5,141 nt of DNA, taken from contig JAUVCU010000146.1 in assembly GCA_030590715.1 (NCBI GenBank), positions 1-5,141 on the forward strand, in the 5' to 3' direction. This document shows, in pieces, positions 1-4,677 of this stretch. Position numbers and translations under genes: made by a program. The notes beneath the pieces were generated by a model that saw only the letters and a program-made list of their open reading frames with translations, did not search any database and had not been told where the DNA came from. Each line of letters starts with the position of its first letter. Position 1 is the stretch's first letter. Origin of the DNA: Lentisphaeria bacterium. GTDB lineage: Bacteria > Verrucomicrobiota > Lentisphaeria > Victivallales > JAUVCU01.

Positions 1-2
1 AC

Positions 3-62
3 ATTTGGACTAAATATAATATTAATACTATGGGAATATCATGGGATACAGATGATATGTAA
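3..62 (+). CDS. Possible 3' end of an upstream gene, cut by the window edge
   Basis: Reading from base 3, nineteen codons stay open and end at a TAA at 60-62. The last residues would be GISWDTDDM, an acidic, non-repetitive tail that could be a natural C-terminus. The stop lies one base before the first repeat copy, as expected if the repeats fill the space after a gene. The frame beginning at base 1 is also open (to 127-129), but it runs through the repeat, so it is less likely to be coding. Nothing identifies the protein, and so few codons could be open by chance. Confidence is low. Confidence 0.22.
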   Translation: MWTKYNINTMGISWDTDDM

Positions 63-63
63 A

Positions 64-128
64 CAACAAGCTAAAGCTTGTACTCCAACACTTCTTACGC
101 GGCGTCTACTCAGTACATACGCTTATTA
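64..128. repeat. Repeat copy 1, right half only
   Basis: This copy aligns with the right arm of copy 3, with about 7 differences in 65 bases. It has the perfect palindrome CAAGCT-AA-AGCTTG (67-80) followed by TACTCCAAC and the GGCGTCTACTCAGTA segment. The left half present in copies 2 and 3, with its GGAGTTC and CAAACTTTAGTTTG, is missing, and the sequence before base 64 is unrelated. The copy is therefore truncated, either by recombination or because the array began here. Confidence 0.75.
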
Positions 129-183
129 GAAAACGATAAAATAGAATCAAAAATCAACGTATCTTCCTCAAAAAGTATATTTA

Positions 184-320
184 CTCCCAAAAAATAAGAT
201 ATAAGAAGGTGTAGGAGTTCAAACTTTAGTTTGAGTATCTGAGGAGAACTCCAACAAGCTGAAACTTGTACTCCAACAATTCTTACGCTGCGTCCACTCA
301 GTAAATACCCTTATCTGGGA
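184..320. repeat. Repeat copy 2, full length, with degenerate right palindrome
   Basis: The left arm has GGAGTTC (214-220) and the 6-bp stem palindrome CAAACT-TT-AGTTTG (220-233). GAACTCC (246-252) is an exact inverted partner of GGAGTTC. The right arm (255-274) carries two changes relative to copies 1 and 3 that spoil the CAAGCT/AGCTTG pairing. The ends are roughly inverted: TCCCA..ATAA near 185-197 against TTATCTGGGA at 311-320, less exact than in copy 3. Confidence 0.8.
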
Positions 321-370
321 ATGATATACTGCACGCATGAACACCTATTTTCTAAAAATCTTATTAACGT

Positions 371-503
371 CCCCCAATAAAATATAAAAAGGTGTAGGAG
401 TTCAAACTTTAGTTTGAGTATCTGAGGAGAACTCCAACAAGCTAAAGCTTGTACTCCAACACTTCTCACTCGGCGTCTACTCAGTAAGTACACTTATCGG
501 GGG
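371..503. repeat. Repeat copy 3, full length, best-preserved palindromes and terminal inverted repeats
   Basis: The ends CCCCCAATAA (371-380) and TTATCGGGGG (494-503) are inverted repeats matching at 9 of 10 positions. Inside are a left palindrome CAAACT-TT-AGTTTG (403-416), a right palindrome CAAGCT-AA-AGCTTG (438-451), the inverted pair GGAGTTC/GAACTCC (397-403 and 429-435), and a long imperfect pairing of 397-416 with 438-457 (17 of 20). This layered symmetry suggests an element recognised as a folded strand, as REP sequences are. A minus-strand reading frame of 60 codons crosses this copy from a GTG start but is very probably spurious. Confidence 0.8.
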
Positions 504-590
504 CAGAATATTTTTAAATGCGACATGAAGAACACCTGCGACAGCTAACCTCCTATTTGGTTATCATCACGATAGGCAAAGCCTCTTTAA

Positions 591-628
591 TAGCGTAAAA
601 TCGATCTACGGTTTTACGCTATTTTTTT
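591..628 (+). terminator. Strong intrinsic terminator or attenuator just before the peroxiredoxin-like gene
   Basis: TAGCGTAAAA (591-600) pairs perfectly with TTTTACGCTA (612-621). The stem extends inward through a T-G wobble, C602-G610 and G603-C609 to a 5-base loop. Seven T residues follow (622-628). The orientation is +, because the minus strand has no T-run after the stem. The T-run ends only 9 bases before the SD at 638-644, leaving little room for an independent promoter. Either it ends upstream transcription and the next gene uses a -10-like TATAAA at 628-633 (no good -35 seen), or it is a regulated attenuator in that gene's leader. Confidence 0.8.
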
Positions 629-653
629 ATAAACGCTAAAGGAGTATCTAAAG

Positions 654-1283
654 ATGTTTAAACGACTGAGCATTATATTTATTGCTGTTTTATTCACGAG
701 CCTTAGCTCATTAAAAGCAGAAGAGCCTAAATCACCAGATCATATTTGCCCGATTCTGATTGGATCAGAGGTACCGGAAGCAGAAGTGAAAACATCTACC
801 GGAAAAGCCGCAAATTTAAAGCTGCAGACTGAAGGCAAACCTTCCATTATCATTTTTTACCGCGGAGGCTGGTGCCCGTTCTGCAACGGCCATCTATCAC
901 TGCTTCAAAAATCTCATTATGAACTAATTGAACTTGGGTATCAGATTATAGCCATCAGCCCGGACCTGCCGAAAGAAATCGGAAAGAGCATCAACAAAAT
1001 GGACCTTTCCTACACATTGATATCTGATTCAAAAATGAATGCAGCAAAGGCGTTTGGAGTCGCATTTACTGTTGATGATAAAACAATTGAAAAATATGCA
1101 AAGTATGGAATCGACCTGGAAGCAAGTTCTGGAGAGAAACATCACATGCTACCGGTACCTTCAGTCTTTATCGTAAACGCATCCGGCAAAATCACTTTCA
1201 GCTATGTCAATCCGGACTACAAAGTACGACTAAATTCAGAAGTACTAATAACTGCGGCAAAAGCGGCATTAAAAGATCAATAA
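654..1283 (+). CDS. Exported peroxiredoxin-like (AhpC/TSA, PRX-like2 type) thiol protein
   Basis: The 209-residue product starts with a Sec-type signal peptide: basic MFKR, a hydrophobic stretch at about 5-19, and a likely cleavage after LKA near residue 22. The mature part is a thioredoxin-fold AhpC/TSA domain. It has the hallmark YRGGWCPFCN (69-78) with a CxxC pair at C74 and C77, then ISPD (101-104), LPVPSVFI (166-173) and FSYVNPDYKVRL (182-193), which I recognise from the PRX-like2 branch of peroxiredoxin-like proteins. Those proteins are expected to reduce peroxides or act in thiol exchange, but few have been assayed, so the substrate is unknown. Export implies an envelope or periplasmic site needing an external thiol donor. 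C32 is an extra cysteine in the mature protein. The start is set by AAAGGAG (638-644), 9 bases upstream. The gene is flanked by terminators on both sides, so it is probably monocistronic. Confidence 0.88.
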   Translation: MFKRLSIIFIAVLFTSLSSLKAEEPKSPDHICPILIGSEVPEAEVKTSTGKAANLKLQTEGKPSIIIFYRGGWCPFCNGHLSLLQKSHYELIELGYQIIAISPDLPKEIGKSINKMDLSYTLISDSKMNAAKAFGVAFTVDDKTIEKYAKYGIDLEASSGEKHHMLPVPSVFIVNASGKITFSYVNPDYKVRLNSEVLITAAKAALKDQ

Positions 1284-1334
1284 AACAAAAGATCTCAAAC
1301 CATCAGAGTTTCACTCAGAAAAGACAGACAACAC

Positions 1335-1366
1335 AAGGAACTCAGTTTTCAATTGAGTTCCTTTTT
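1335..1366 (+). terminator. Intrinsic terminator of the peroxiredoxin-like gene
   Basis: AAGGAACTCA (1335-1344) pairs perfectly with TGAGTTCCTT (1354-1363) around a 9-base loop, and the T-run spans 1362-1366. It lies about 50 bases after the stop codon and separates this gene from the ribosomal operon. Confidence 0.85.
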
Positions 1367-1534
1367 ATTACTTCTTACCAATGTATGAGTTAGGCGTAAC
1401 ATCGAACAAATATCAAAGCTGTATTTTTATACAATATCAATTTGAATTAACCTTTCCTTAGGATAACTTACACGACCTTTATAAGAGGAAGTGAGGACTT
1501 CCCGATTAACATTAGTAAACAAAGAGACACTAAA
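1367..1534 (+). promoter_or_regulatory. Leader region of the rplM-rpsI operon, with a hairpin at 1487-1502
   Basis: This gene-free stretch must hold the promoter of the ribosomal operon. No hexamer pair is convincing. Candidates are TTGAAT (1442-1447) with TAACTT (1464-1469, 16-base spacing), and -10-like TACAAT (1430-1435) or TATAAG (1480-1485) without good -35 partners. A compact hairpin, GGAAGT-GAGG-ACTTCC (1487-1502), has a 6-bp perfect stem and an SD-like GAGG loop, 32 bases before the start codon. L13 is known to repress its own operon through the mRNA leader in E. coli, and structured L13 leaders are known in other groups, so this may be an autoregulatory site. That is inference from position and shape only. 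Confidence 0.35.
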
Positions 1535-1963
1535 ATGAAAACGTATCTTGCAAAACCAGGTGAAGTTAAGGGTCGCGTACTCCTTTTCGATGCCGCAGAA
1601 ATGCCACTAGGTCGCCTAGCAGTGAGAGTCGCAAATGCTCTACGCGGAAAAGATCTACCTACTTATACTCCACACGTAGACACTGGAGCACAAGTAATTG
1701 TAATCAACGCTGAGAAAGCTGTTCTTACAGGAAAGAAAAACGAGCAAAAAATCTACCAGGACTTCTCAGGATACCGTGGTGGACAGAAGGATTATACTGC
1801 GGATGTTATCCGTGAGAAAAATCCAGAACGCCTAATTCGCGATGCTGTTTGGGGAATGATGCCTCACGGTCGCCTAGGACGTGCTCAATTCCGTAAAATG
1901 CGTGTATATGCTGGTGAAACTCACCCACATACAGCTCAGAAACCAGTTAAAGTAGAAGCGTAA
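1535..1963 (+). CDS. rplM: 50S ribosomal protein L13
   Basis: The 142-residue product is the same length as E. coli L13 and recognisable throughout. PLGRLA lies at 24-29, LRGKD at 36-40, YTPHVDTGAQVIVINAEK around 44-61, and the C-terminal signature AVWGMMP (104-110), LGR (114-116), YAG (125-127), HPH (130-132). L13 is an early-assembling protein of the large subunit that binds 23S rRNA, and in some bacteria it represses its own operon. The SD is weak: only AAAGAGA (1521-1527) precedes the ATG, unlike the strong AAGGAG sites of its neighbours. That would suit a gene whose translation is controlled by its leader. rpsI follows after 13 bases, the conserved bacterial rplM-rpsI pair. Confidence 0.98.
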   Translation: MKTYLAKPGEVKGRVLLFDAAEMPLGRLAVRVANALRGKDLPTYTPHVDTGAQVIVINAEKAVLTGKKNEQKIYQDFSGYRGGQKDYTADVIREKNPERLIRDAVWGMMPHGRLGRAQFRKMRVYAGETHPHTAQKPVKVEA

Positions 1964-1976
1964 GGAGCTATAAACA

Positions 1977-2369
1977 ATGGCAACACAAGAAATTTTGGCA
2001 ACTGGTCGTAGAAAAAGCGCTTCAGCAAGCGTTCGCCTTCGTCCTGGTACAGGAAAGATCGTTATCAATAAAAAAGATATCAAAGCTTACCTACCGAATG
2101 ATGCTCTAGTTGGTTACGTAAACCAGCCACTAGTTGCAACGGATTCACAAGGTAAATTTGACATCTTCGCCAACATCAAGGGTGGTGGAGTTGTTGGACA
2201 GTCAGGAGCTCTTCGTCACGGAATCGCTCGTGCACTTGTTAAATTTGATGAGTCTAATCATACTGCTCTTAAAAGCTCAGGTATGCTTACACGTGATGCA
2301 CGTGTTAAAGAACGTCTGAAACCAGGTCAGCCTGGTGCGCGTAAGAAGTTCCAGTTCTCGAAACGTTAG
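1977..2369 (+). CDS. rpsI: 30S ribosomal protein S9
   Basis: The 130-residue product has the usual bacterial length. It shows GRRKSASASVRL (10-21), the core GGGVVGQSGALRHGIARAL (69-87), LTRDARVKER (104-113), and a basic tail ending FQFSKR with the near-invariant terminal SKR. In known structures this tail reaches the P-site tRNA in the small subunit. The start is set by AAGGAG (1962-1967), which overlaps the rplM stop codon and lies 9 bases before the ATG, consistent with coupled translation of the two genes. A hairpin and a strong terminator follow, so argC is probably not part of this operon apart from read-through. Confidence 0.98.
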   Translation: MATQEILATGRRKSASASVRLRPGTGKIVINKKDIKAYLPNDALVGYVNQPLVATDSQGKFDIFANIKGGGVVGQSGALRHGIARALVKFDESNHTALKSSGMLTRDARVKERLKPGQPGARKKFQFSKR

Positions 2370-2381
2370 GAAACTCTTATT

Positions 2382-2407
2382 CTGGATTTCCTCTTTTGGA
2401 AATTCAG
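2382..2407 (+). other. Extra hairpin in the rpsI 3' untranslated region
   Basis: CTGGATTTCC (2382-2391) pairs with GGAAATTCAG (2398-2407) over 10 bp, with one G-T wobble, around a TCTTTT loop. No T-run follows, so it is not itself a classical terminator. It sits between the rpsI stop codon and the true terminator, where it might protect the mRNA 3' end. The fold is directly visible; the role is inferred. Confidence 0.5.
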
Positions 2408-2419
2408 TTTACGTACTTC

Positions 2420-2456
2420 AAACTACCAGTTGTTTTTCAGCTGGTAGTTTTTTTTT
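2420..2456 (+). terminator. Intrinsic terminator of the rplM-rpsI operon
   Basis: AAACTACCAG (2420-2429) pairs perfectly with CTGGTAGTTT (2441-2450). The stem extends inward through a T-G wobble, T-A and G-C to a TTTTT loop, giving about 13 bp. A run of nine T residues spans 2448-2456. It ends 71 bases before the preferred argC start, so the argC promoter must lie within or across this short interval. Confidence 0.92.
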
Positions 2457-2470
2457 GTTTGCAACTGTTC

Positions 2471-2500
2471 ATCGGTCTGATCGGTCTGATCGGTCTGATC
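2471..2500. repeat. 9-bp tandem repeat (ATCGGTCTG, 3.3 copies) in the argC leader
   Basis: The unit ATCGGTCTG occurs three times in exact tandem (2471-2497), followed by a partial ATC. It takes up nearly half of the space between the rpsI terminator and argC. Each junction gives a TCTGAT (2476, 2485, 2494), a 4-of-6 match to a -10 hexamer. Because perfect short tandem repeats change copy number by slippage, it could alter promoter spacing or leader length. No variation can be seen from one sequence. Confidence 0.9.
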
Positions 2501-2511
2501 ACAACTTAAAA

Positions 2512-2516
2512 AAGGA
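2512..2516 (+). promoter_or_regulatory. argC ribosome binding site that decides the start
   Basis: AAGGA lies only 2 bases before the upstream ATG at 2519, too close for initiation, but 11 bases before the ATG at 2528. The SD sites of the peroxiredoxin-like gene and rpsI lie 9 bases from their starts, so the second ATG fits far better and gives a protein beginning MRKIKVAIVG. Confidence 0.65.
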
Positions 2517-2527
2517 TAATGAATAGT

Positions 2528-3553
2528 ATGAGAAAAATTAAAGTAGCGATTGTTGGAGCTGCAGGTTATGCTGGAGAAGAATTACTTCGCCTTCTAATGC
2601 GTCACCCCAACTGTGAAATATCTGTTATTACATCAAGAAAATACGACGGAATGACAATTGGAGAAATTTTCCCGCGCTTTGCGGAAAGTGAACTGACATT
2701 CTCGACTCCGAATGTAGATAAAATCATTGAAGAATGTGACGTCGCATTCCTTGCGCTTCCACACGGACTTGCAGCAGAATATGCTCTTCCACTTAAAGAT
2801 GGTGGAGTTGTGGTAATCGATATCAGTGCTGACTTCCGCCTAAGAAACCTGGCTCAATACAAGAAATATTACAAAGTTGATCACCCTGCGCCGGAACTTC
2901 TACCGGATACTGTTTACGGTTCTCCGGAACTTTACCGTGACCAGATAAAAACAGCAGACCTTATCGCCTGCCCTGGATGCTATGTTACTAGCGTAATCCT
3001 TGCCGGAACACCTCTTCTTCGCGAAGGACTTGTTTCGACACAAGGAATCGTAGCATCATGCATGAGTGGAGTTACTGGAGCCGGTCGTAAAGTTGACCTT
3101 CCGTTCATTTTCCCGGAAGCAAATGAAAGCCTTCGCGCTTACGGCGTTTCTGGTCACCGTCACCTTCCAGAAATGGAACAGGAGCTTGCCGTAGCTGCCG
3201 GAATTGACGATATCAAAATCAACTTTGCTCCGCACCTTGTACCTGTTAACCGCGGAATCAACTCAACTATTTTCTTCGATGCTAACGAAGGCTGTACTTT
3301 AGAGAAAATTGCTGATGCTTATGAAAAAGCATATGCTGATGAGCCATTTGTACGTGTTCTTAAGCACGGAGCTCTTTCTGACACAAAACACATTACTATG
3401 ACAAACTTTTGTGAGATCGGGTTTACCTATGATGATCACACGAATAAAGTTATTGTTACAAGTTGTATTGATAACCTGACAAAAGGAGCTTCCGGACAAG
3501 CTGTTCAAAATCTTAATATCCGATTTGGTTTTGATGAGAAAGCTGGTCTATAA
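2528..3553 (+). CDS. argC: N-acetyl-gamma-glutamyl-phosphate reductase
   Basis: ArgC catalyses the NADPH-dependent reduction of N-acetylglutamyl phosphate to N-acetylglutamate semialdehyde, the third step of arginine synthesis, in the cytosol. With the start at 2528 the product has 341 residues, typical of the family's shorter type. It opens with the nucleotide-binding motif VGAAGYAGEELLRLL (about 9-23). The catalytic cysteine is C151 in CPGCYVT (148-154), HRHLPEME (210-217) carries the conserved histidines, and KGASGQAVQNLN (319-330) is the C-terminal signature. The position after GCY is usually proline and is valine here. An ATG at 2519 would add three residues but is poorly placed relative to AAGGA. 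No other arg gene is present. It follows the ribosomal operon but is insulated from it by a terminator, and a 9-bp repeat lies in its leader. No ARG-box-like operator is evident. Confidence 0.96.
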   Translation: MRKIKVAIVGAAGYAGEELLRLLMRHPNCEISVITSRKYDGMTIGEIFPRFAESELTFSTPNVDKIIEECDVAFLALPHGLAAEYALPLKDGGVVVIDISADFRLRNLAQYKKYYKVDHPAPELLPDTVYGSPELYRDQIKTADLIACPGCYVTSVILAGTPLLREGLVSTQGIVASCMSGVTGAGRKVDLPFIFPEANESLRAYGVSGHRHLPEMEQELAVAAGIDDIKINFAPHLVPVNRGINSTIFFDANEGCTLEKIADAYEKAYADEPFVRVLKHGALSDTKHITMTNFCEIGFTYDDHTNKVIVTSCIDNLTKGASGQAVQNLNIRFGFDEKAGL

Positions 3554-3585
3554 AAGCACCTTTTAGTTACACAAAAGAATACTAC

Positions 3586-3630
3586 ATAGCCATTAACTAA
3601 TATAAGAATTAGTTAATGGCTATTTTTTTT
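3586..3630 (+). terminator. Intrinsic terminator of argC
   Basis: A perfect 16-bp stem pairs 3586-3601 (starting ATAGCCATTAAC) with 3608-3623 (ending AATGGCTAT) around the 6-base loop ATAAGA, followed by eight T residues (3623-3630). It is the longest hairpin in the window. It lies 33 bases after the argC stop codon, so the nucleosidase gene needs its own promoter. Confidence 0.93.
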
Positions 3631-3665
3631 GCAGTATTAACGACATAGTTTCGAAATAACTAGTT

Positions 3666-3694
3666 TTGTCAAAATGACCCGTTCATGGTAGAAT
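3666..3694 (+). promoter_or_regulatory. Sigma70-type promoter of the AMP nucleosidase gene, extended -10
   Basis: TTGTCA (3666-3671) and TAGAAT (3689-3694) are separated by exactly 17 bases, each hexamer matching consensus at 5 of 6 positions. TGG directly before the -10 gives the TGn extended element. Transcription would start near 3701, at the first base of AAAGGAG (3701-3707), leaving a leader of about 14 bases. Two small inverted repeats lie here: TAGTT-N7-AACTA (3646-3662), just upstream, and TTTTG-T-CAAAA (3664-3674), across the -35. Either could be an operator, but both may be chance in AT-rich DNA. Confidence 0.75.
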
Positions 3695-3714
3695 TTACAT
3701 AAAGGAGTACCGCT

Positions 3715-4533
3715 ATGAACAAACTTAAACTCACCGAAGATGATATTGAAGATATTGATCTTTTTTCACGTGACCACGTAGGAATCAGCACACTCGAACG
3801 CTACACAGGAAGCGACAAACACGAATTTCAGCCCTATATCCTTCTGACAAACTTCAGGAGATATCTTGATGCATTTTCCGAAATACATTCAGTCCCGATT
3901 CTGCACGGCTCCGCAATGCGTATCTGTCACTGCCCGAAAGAAAACATCACGATTATTGATTTCGGTGTAGGTTCACCGGTCGCTGCACTGATTGTCGAAC
4001 TATTATCATTCATCCGTCCAAAAGCAGTACTTATGCTTGGAATGTGCGGGGGATTAAGTAGAAAATATGCTGTCGGAGACTTTTTCAATCCGCTAGCAGC
4101 AATCAGAGAAGAAGGGACTTCGGATGCTTATATGCCGCCGCAATGTCCTGCCCTATCCTCATTTGACATTCAACAATTTGTCTGTGAAGAACTTGTCCGC
4201 CGCAATCTCAAATACCACAATGGAGTAATCCACACCACCAATGTACGATTCTGGGAATTTAACGAAAAATTCAAGCAGAATCTGCATGCGGAACGCTGTC
4301 AGGCAATCGACATGGAATGCGCCACATTGTTTTCCGTCGGCTTCTCAAGATCAGTTCCGATCGGTGCCTTAATGCTTATTTCTGACCTTCCTCTTAAAAA
4401 AGAGGGAGTTAAAACAAAAGAAAGTGCAAAAAAAGTATTCGAAAACTTTACCAGCCAGCATCTAAATGTTGGTATTTCTGTACTAAAAAACATCCGATCT
4501 CATCATAAAGACAATTTCGGCGATCAGTTTTAG
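3715..4533 (+). CDS. amn: AMP nucleosidase, short form (PNP/UDP phosphorylase superfamily)
   Basis: The enzyme splits AMP into adenine and ribose 5-phosphate in the cytosol, linking adenylate levels to purine salvage. The 272-residue product matches my recollection of short AMP nucleosidases common in Bacteroidota: ERYTG (28-32), FQPYILLTNF (38-47), FGVGSP (83-88), LGMCGGL (108-114), GDFFNPLAAIREEGTS (121-136), TTNVRFWE (174-181), IDMECATLF (198-206) with the substrate-binding-type glutamate E201, and SDLPLKKEGVKT (223-234). The roughly 480-residue E. coli Amn has an extra N-terminal regulatory domain that is absent here, so allosteric control probably differs. Superfamily enzymes with other nucleoside substrates cannot be fully excluded. 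AAAGGAG (3701-3707) sets the start, 7 bases upstream. The gene has its own promoter and appears monocistronic, although no clear terminator follows. Confidence 0.88.
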   Translation: MNKLKLTEDDIEDIDLFSRDHVGISTLERYTGSDKHEFQPYILLTNFRRYLDAFSEIHSVPILHGSAMRICHCPKENITIIDFGVGSPVAALIVELLSFIRPKAVLMLGMCGGLSRKYAVGDFFNPLAAIREEGTSDAYMPPQCPALSSFDIQQFVCEELVRRNLKYHNGVIHTTNVRFWEFNEKFKQNLHAERCQAIDMECATLFSVGFSRSVPIGALMLISDLPLKKEGVKTKESAKKVFENFTSQHLNVGISVLKNIRSHHKDNFGDQF

Positions 4534-4677
4534 TTTTTGATTAAAAGCAATTATAACCGTTTCTATTTCAGACTTACTGTTTTTTATAGCCAAAAAAAAC
4601 GTCCATTTCTATAGCGAAACACAAGATTATTAAATAGAATGATTAGTATCGCTAACAATTAGAAAGGGATTGAGCAG

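Larger units (their letters stand above)
64..537. repeat. Tandem array of about three ~185-bp intergenic repeat units
   Basis: The same right-hand arm recurs without gaps at 64-128, 252-316 and 435-499, so the period is 188 and then 183 bases. Copies 2 and 3 share an identical 55-base block (206-260 and 389-443). Similarity appears to reach beyond the core: a CATGA..ACACCT stretch follows copy 2 at 336-346 and a related one follows copy 3 at 524-537, and the AT-rich bases before each core also resemble each other. This suggests duplication of a longer unit whose spacers have diverged. No transposase or cas gene is present, and the period is far too long for CRISPR. The array fills the otherwise gene-free stretch before the terminator at 591. 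Its function is unknown. A REP-like or MITE-like mobile repeat, or a structured RNA/DNA element, would all fit. Confidence 0.85.

Noticed and set aside
311..493. Minus-strand 60-codon frame crossing repeat copy 3 and the spacer
   Set aside because: It is mostly the translation of the repeat, starts at GTG without an SD, and ends in the edge of copy 2. A similar frame is open in the other copies (VGVQ..AC..), and copies 1 and 3 differ partly at synonymous positions, but the copy 2 changes mostly alter residues. A repeat-derived spurious frame is the simplest reading. A substitution test over all genomic copies would settle it.
64..503. CRISPR array
   Set aside because: The units are over 100 bases with ~50-base related spacers, only three copies exist, and no cas gene is present.
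518..598. Small + strand frame of 26 codons, MRHEEHLRQL...
   Set aside because: It has no SD, its stop lies inside the terminator stem, and part of it (524-537) belongs to the repeat unit. It could be a leader peptide for attenuation, but nothing supports translation.
1874..2083. Minus-strand frame opposite rplM/rpsI
   Set aside because: It lies antisense to two certain ribosomal protein genes and has no SD or recognisable product.
2335..2526. + strand frame running from rpsI through the terminator into the 9-bp repeat (SDRSDRSD)
   Set aside because: It starts inside rpsI out of frame, crosses the terminator, and its repetitive residues simply reflect the 9-bp repeat.
3299..3508. Minus-strand frame inside argC
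   Set aside because: It is fully antisense to a well-conserved gene, with no independent start signal.
4299..4493. Minus-strand frame inside the AMP nucleosidase gene
   Set aside because: It is a shadow of a conserved coding region with no supporting signal.
4522..4590. Possible terminator after the AMP nucleosidase gene
   Set aside because: Only short AT-rich complementarities and an unpaired T-run (4580-4585) are present, with no stem of terminator quality.
4612..4654. TAGCGA...TCGCTA inverted repeat before the lipoprotein gene
   Set aside because: It is a 6-bp stem with a 31-base loop, too weak to distinguish from chance.
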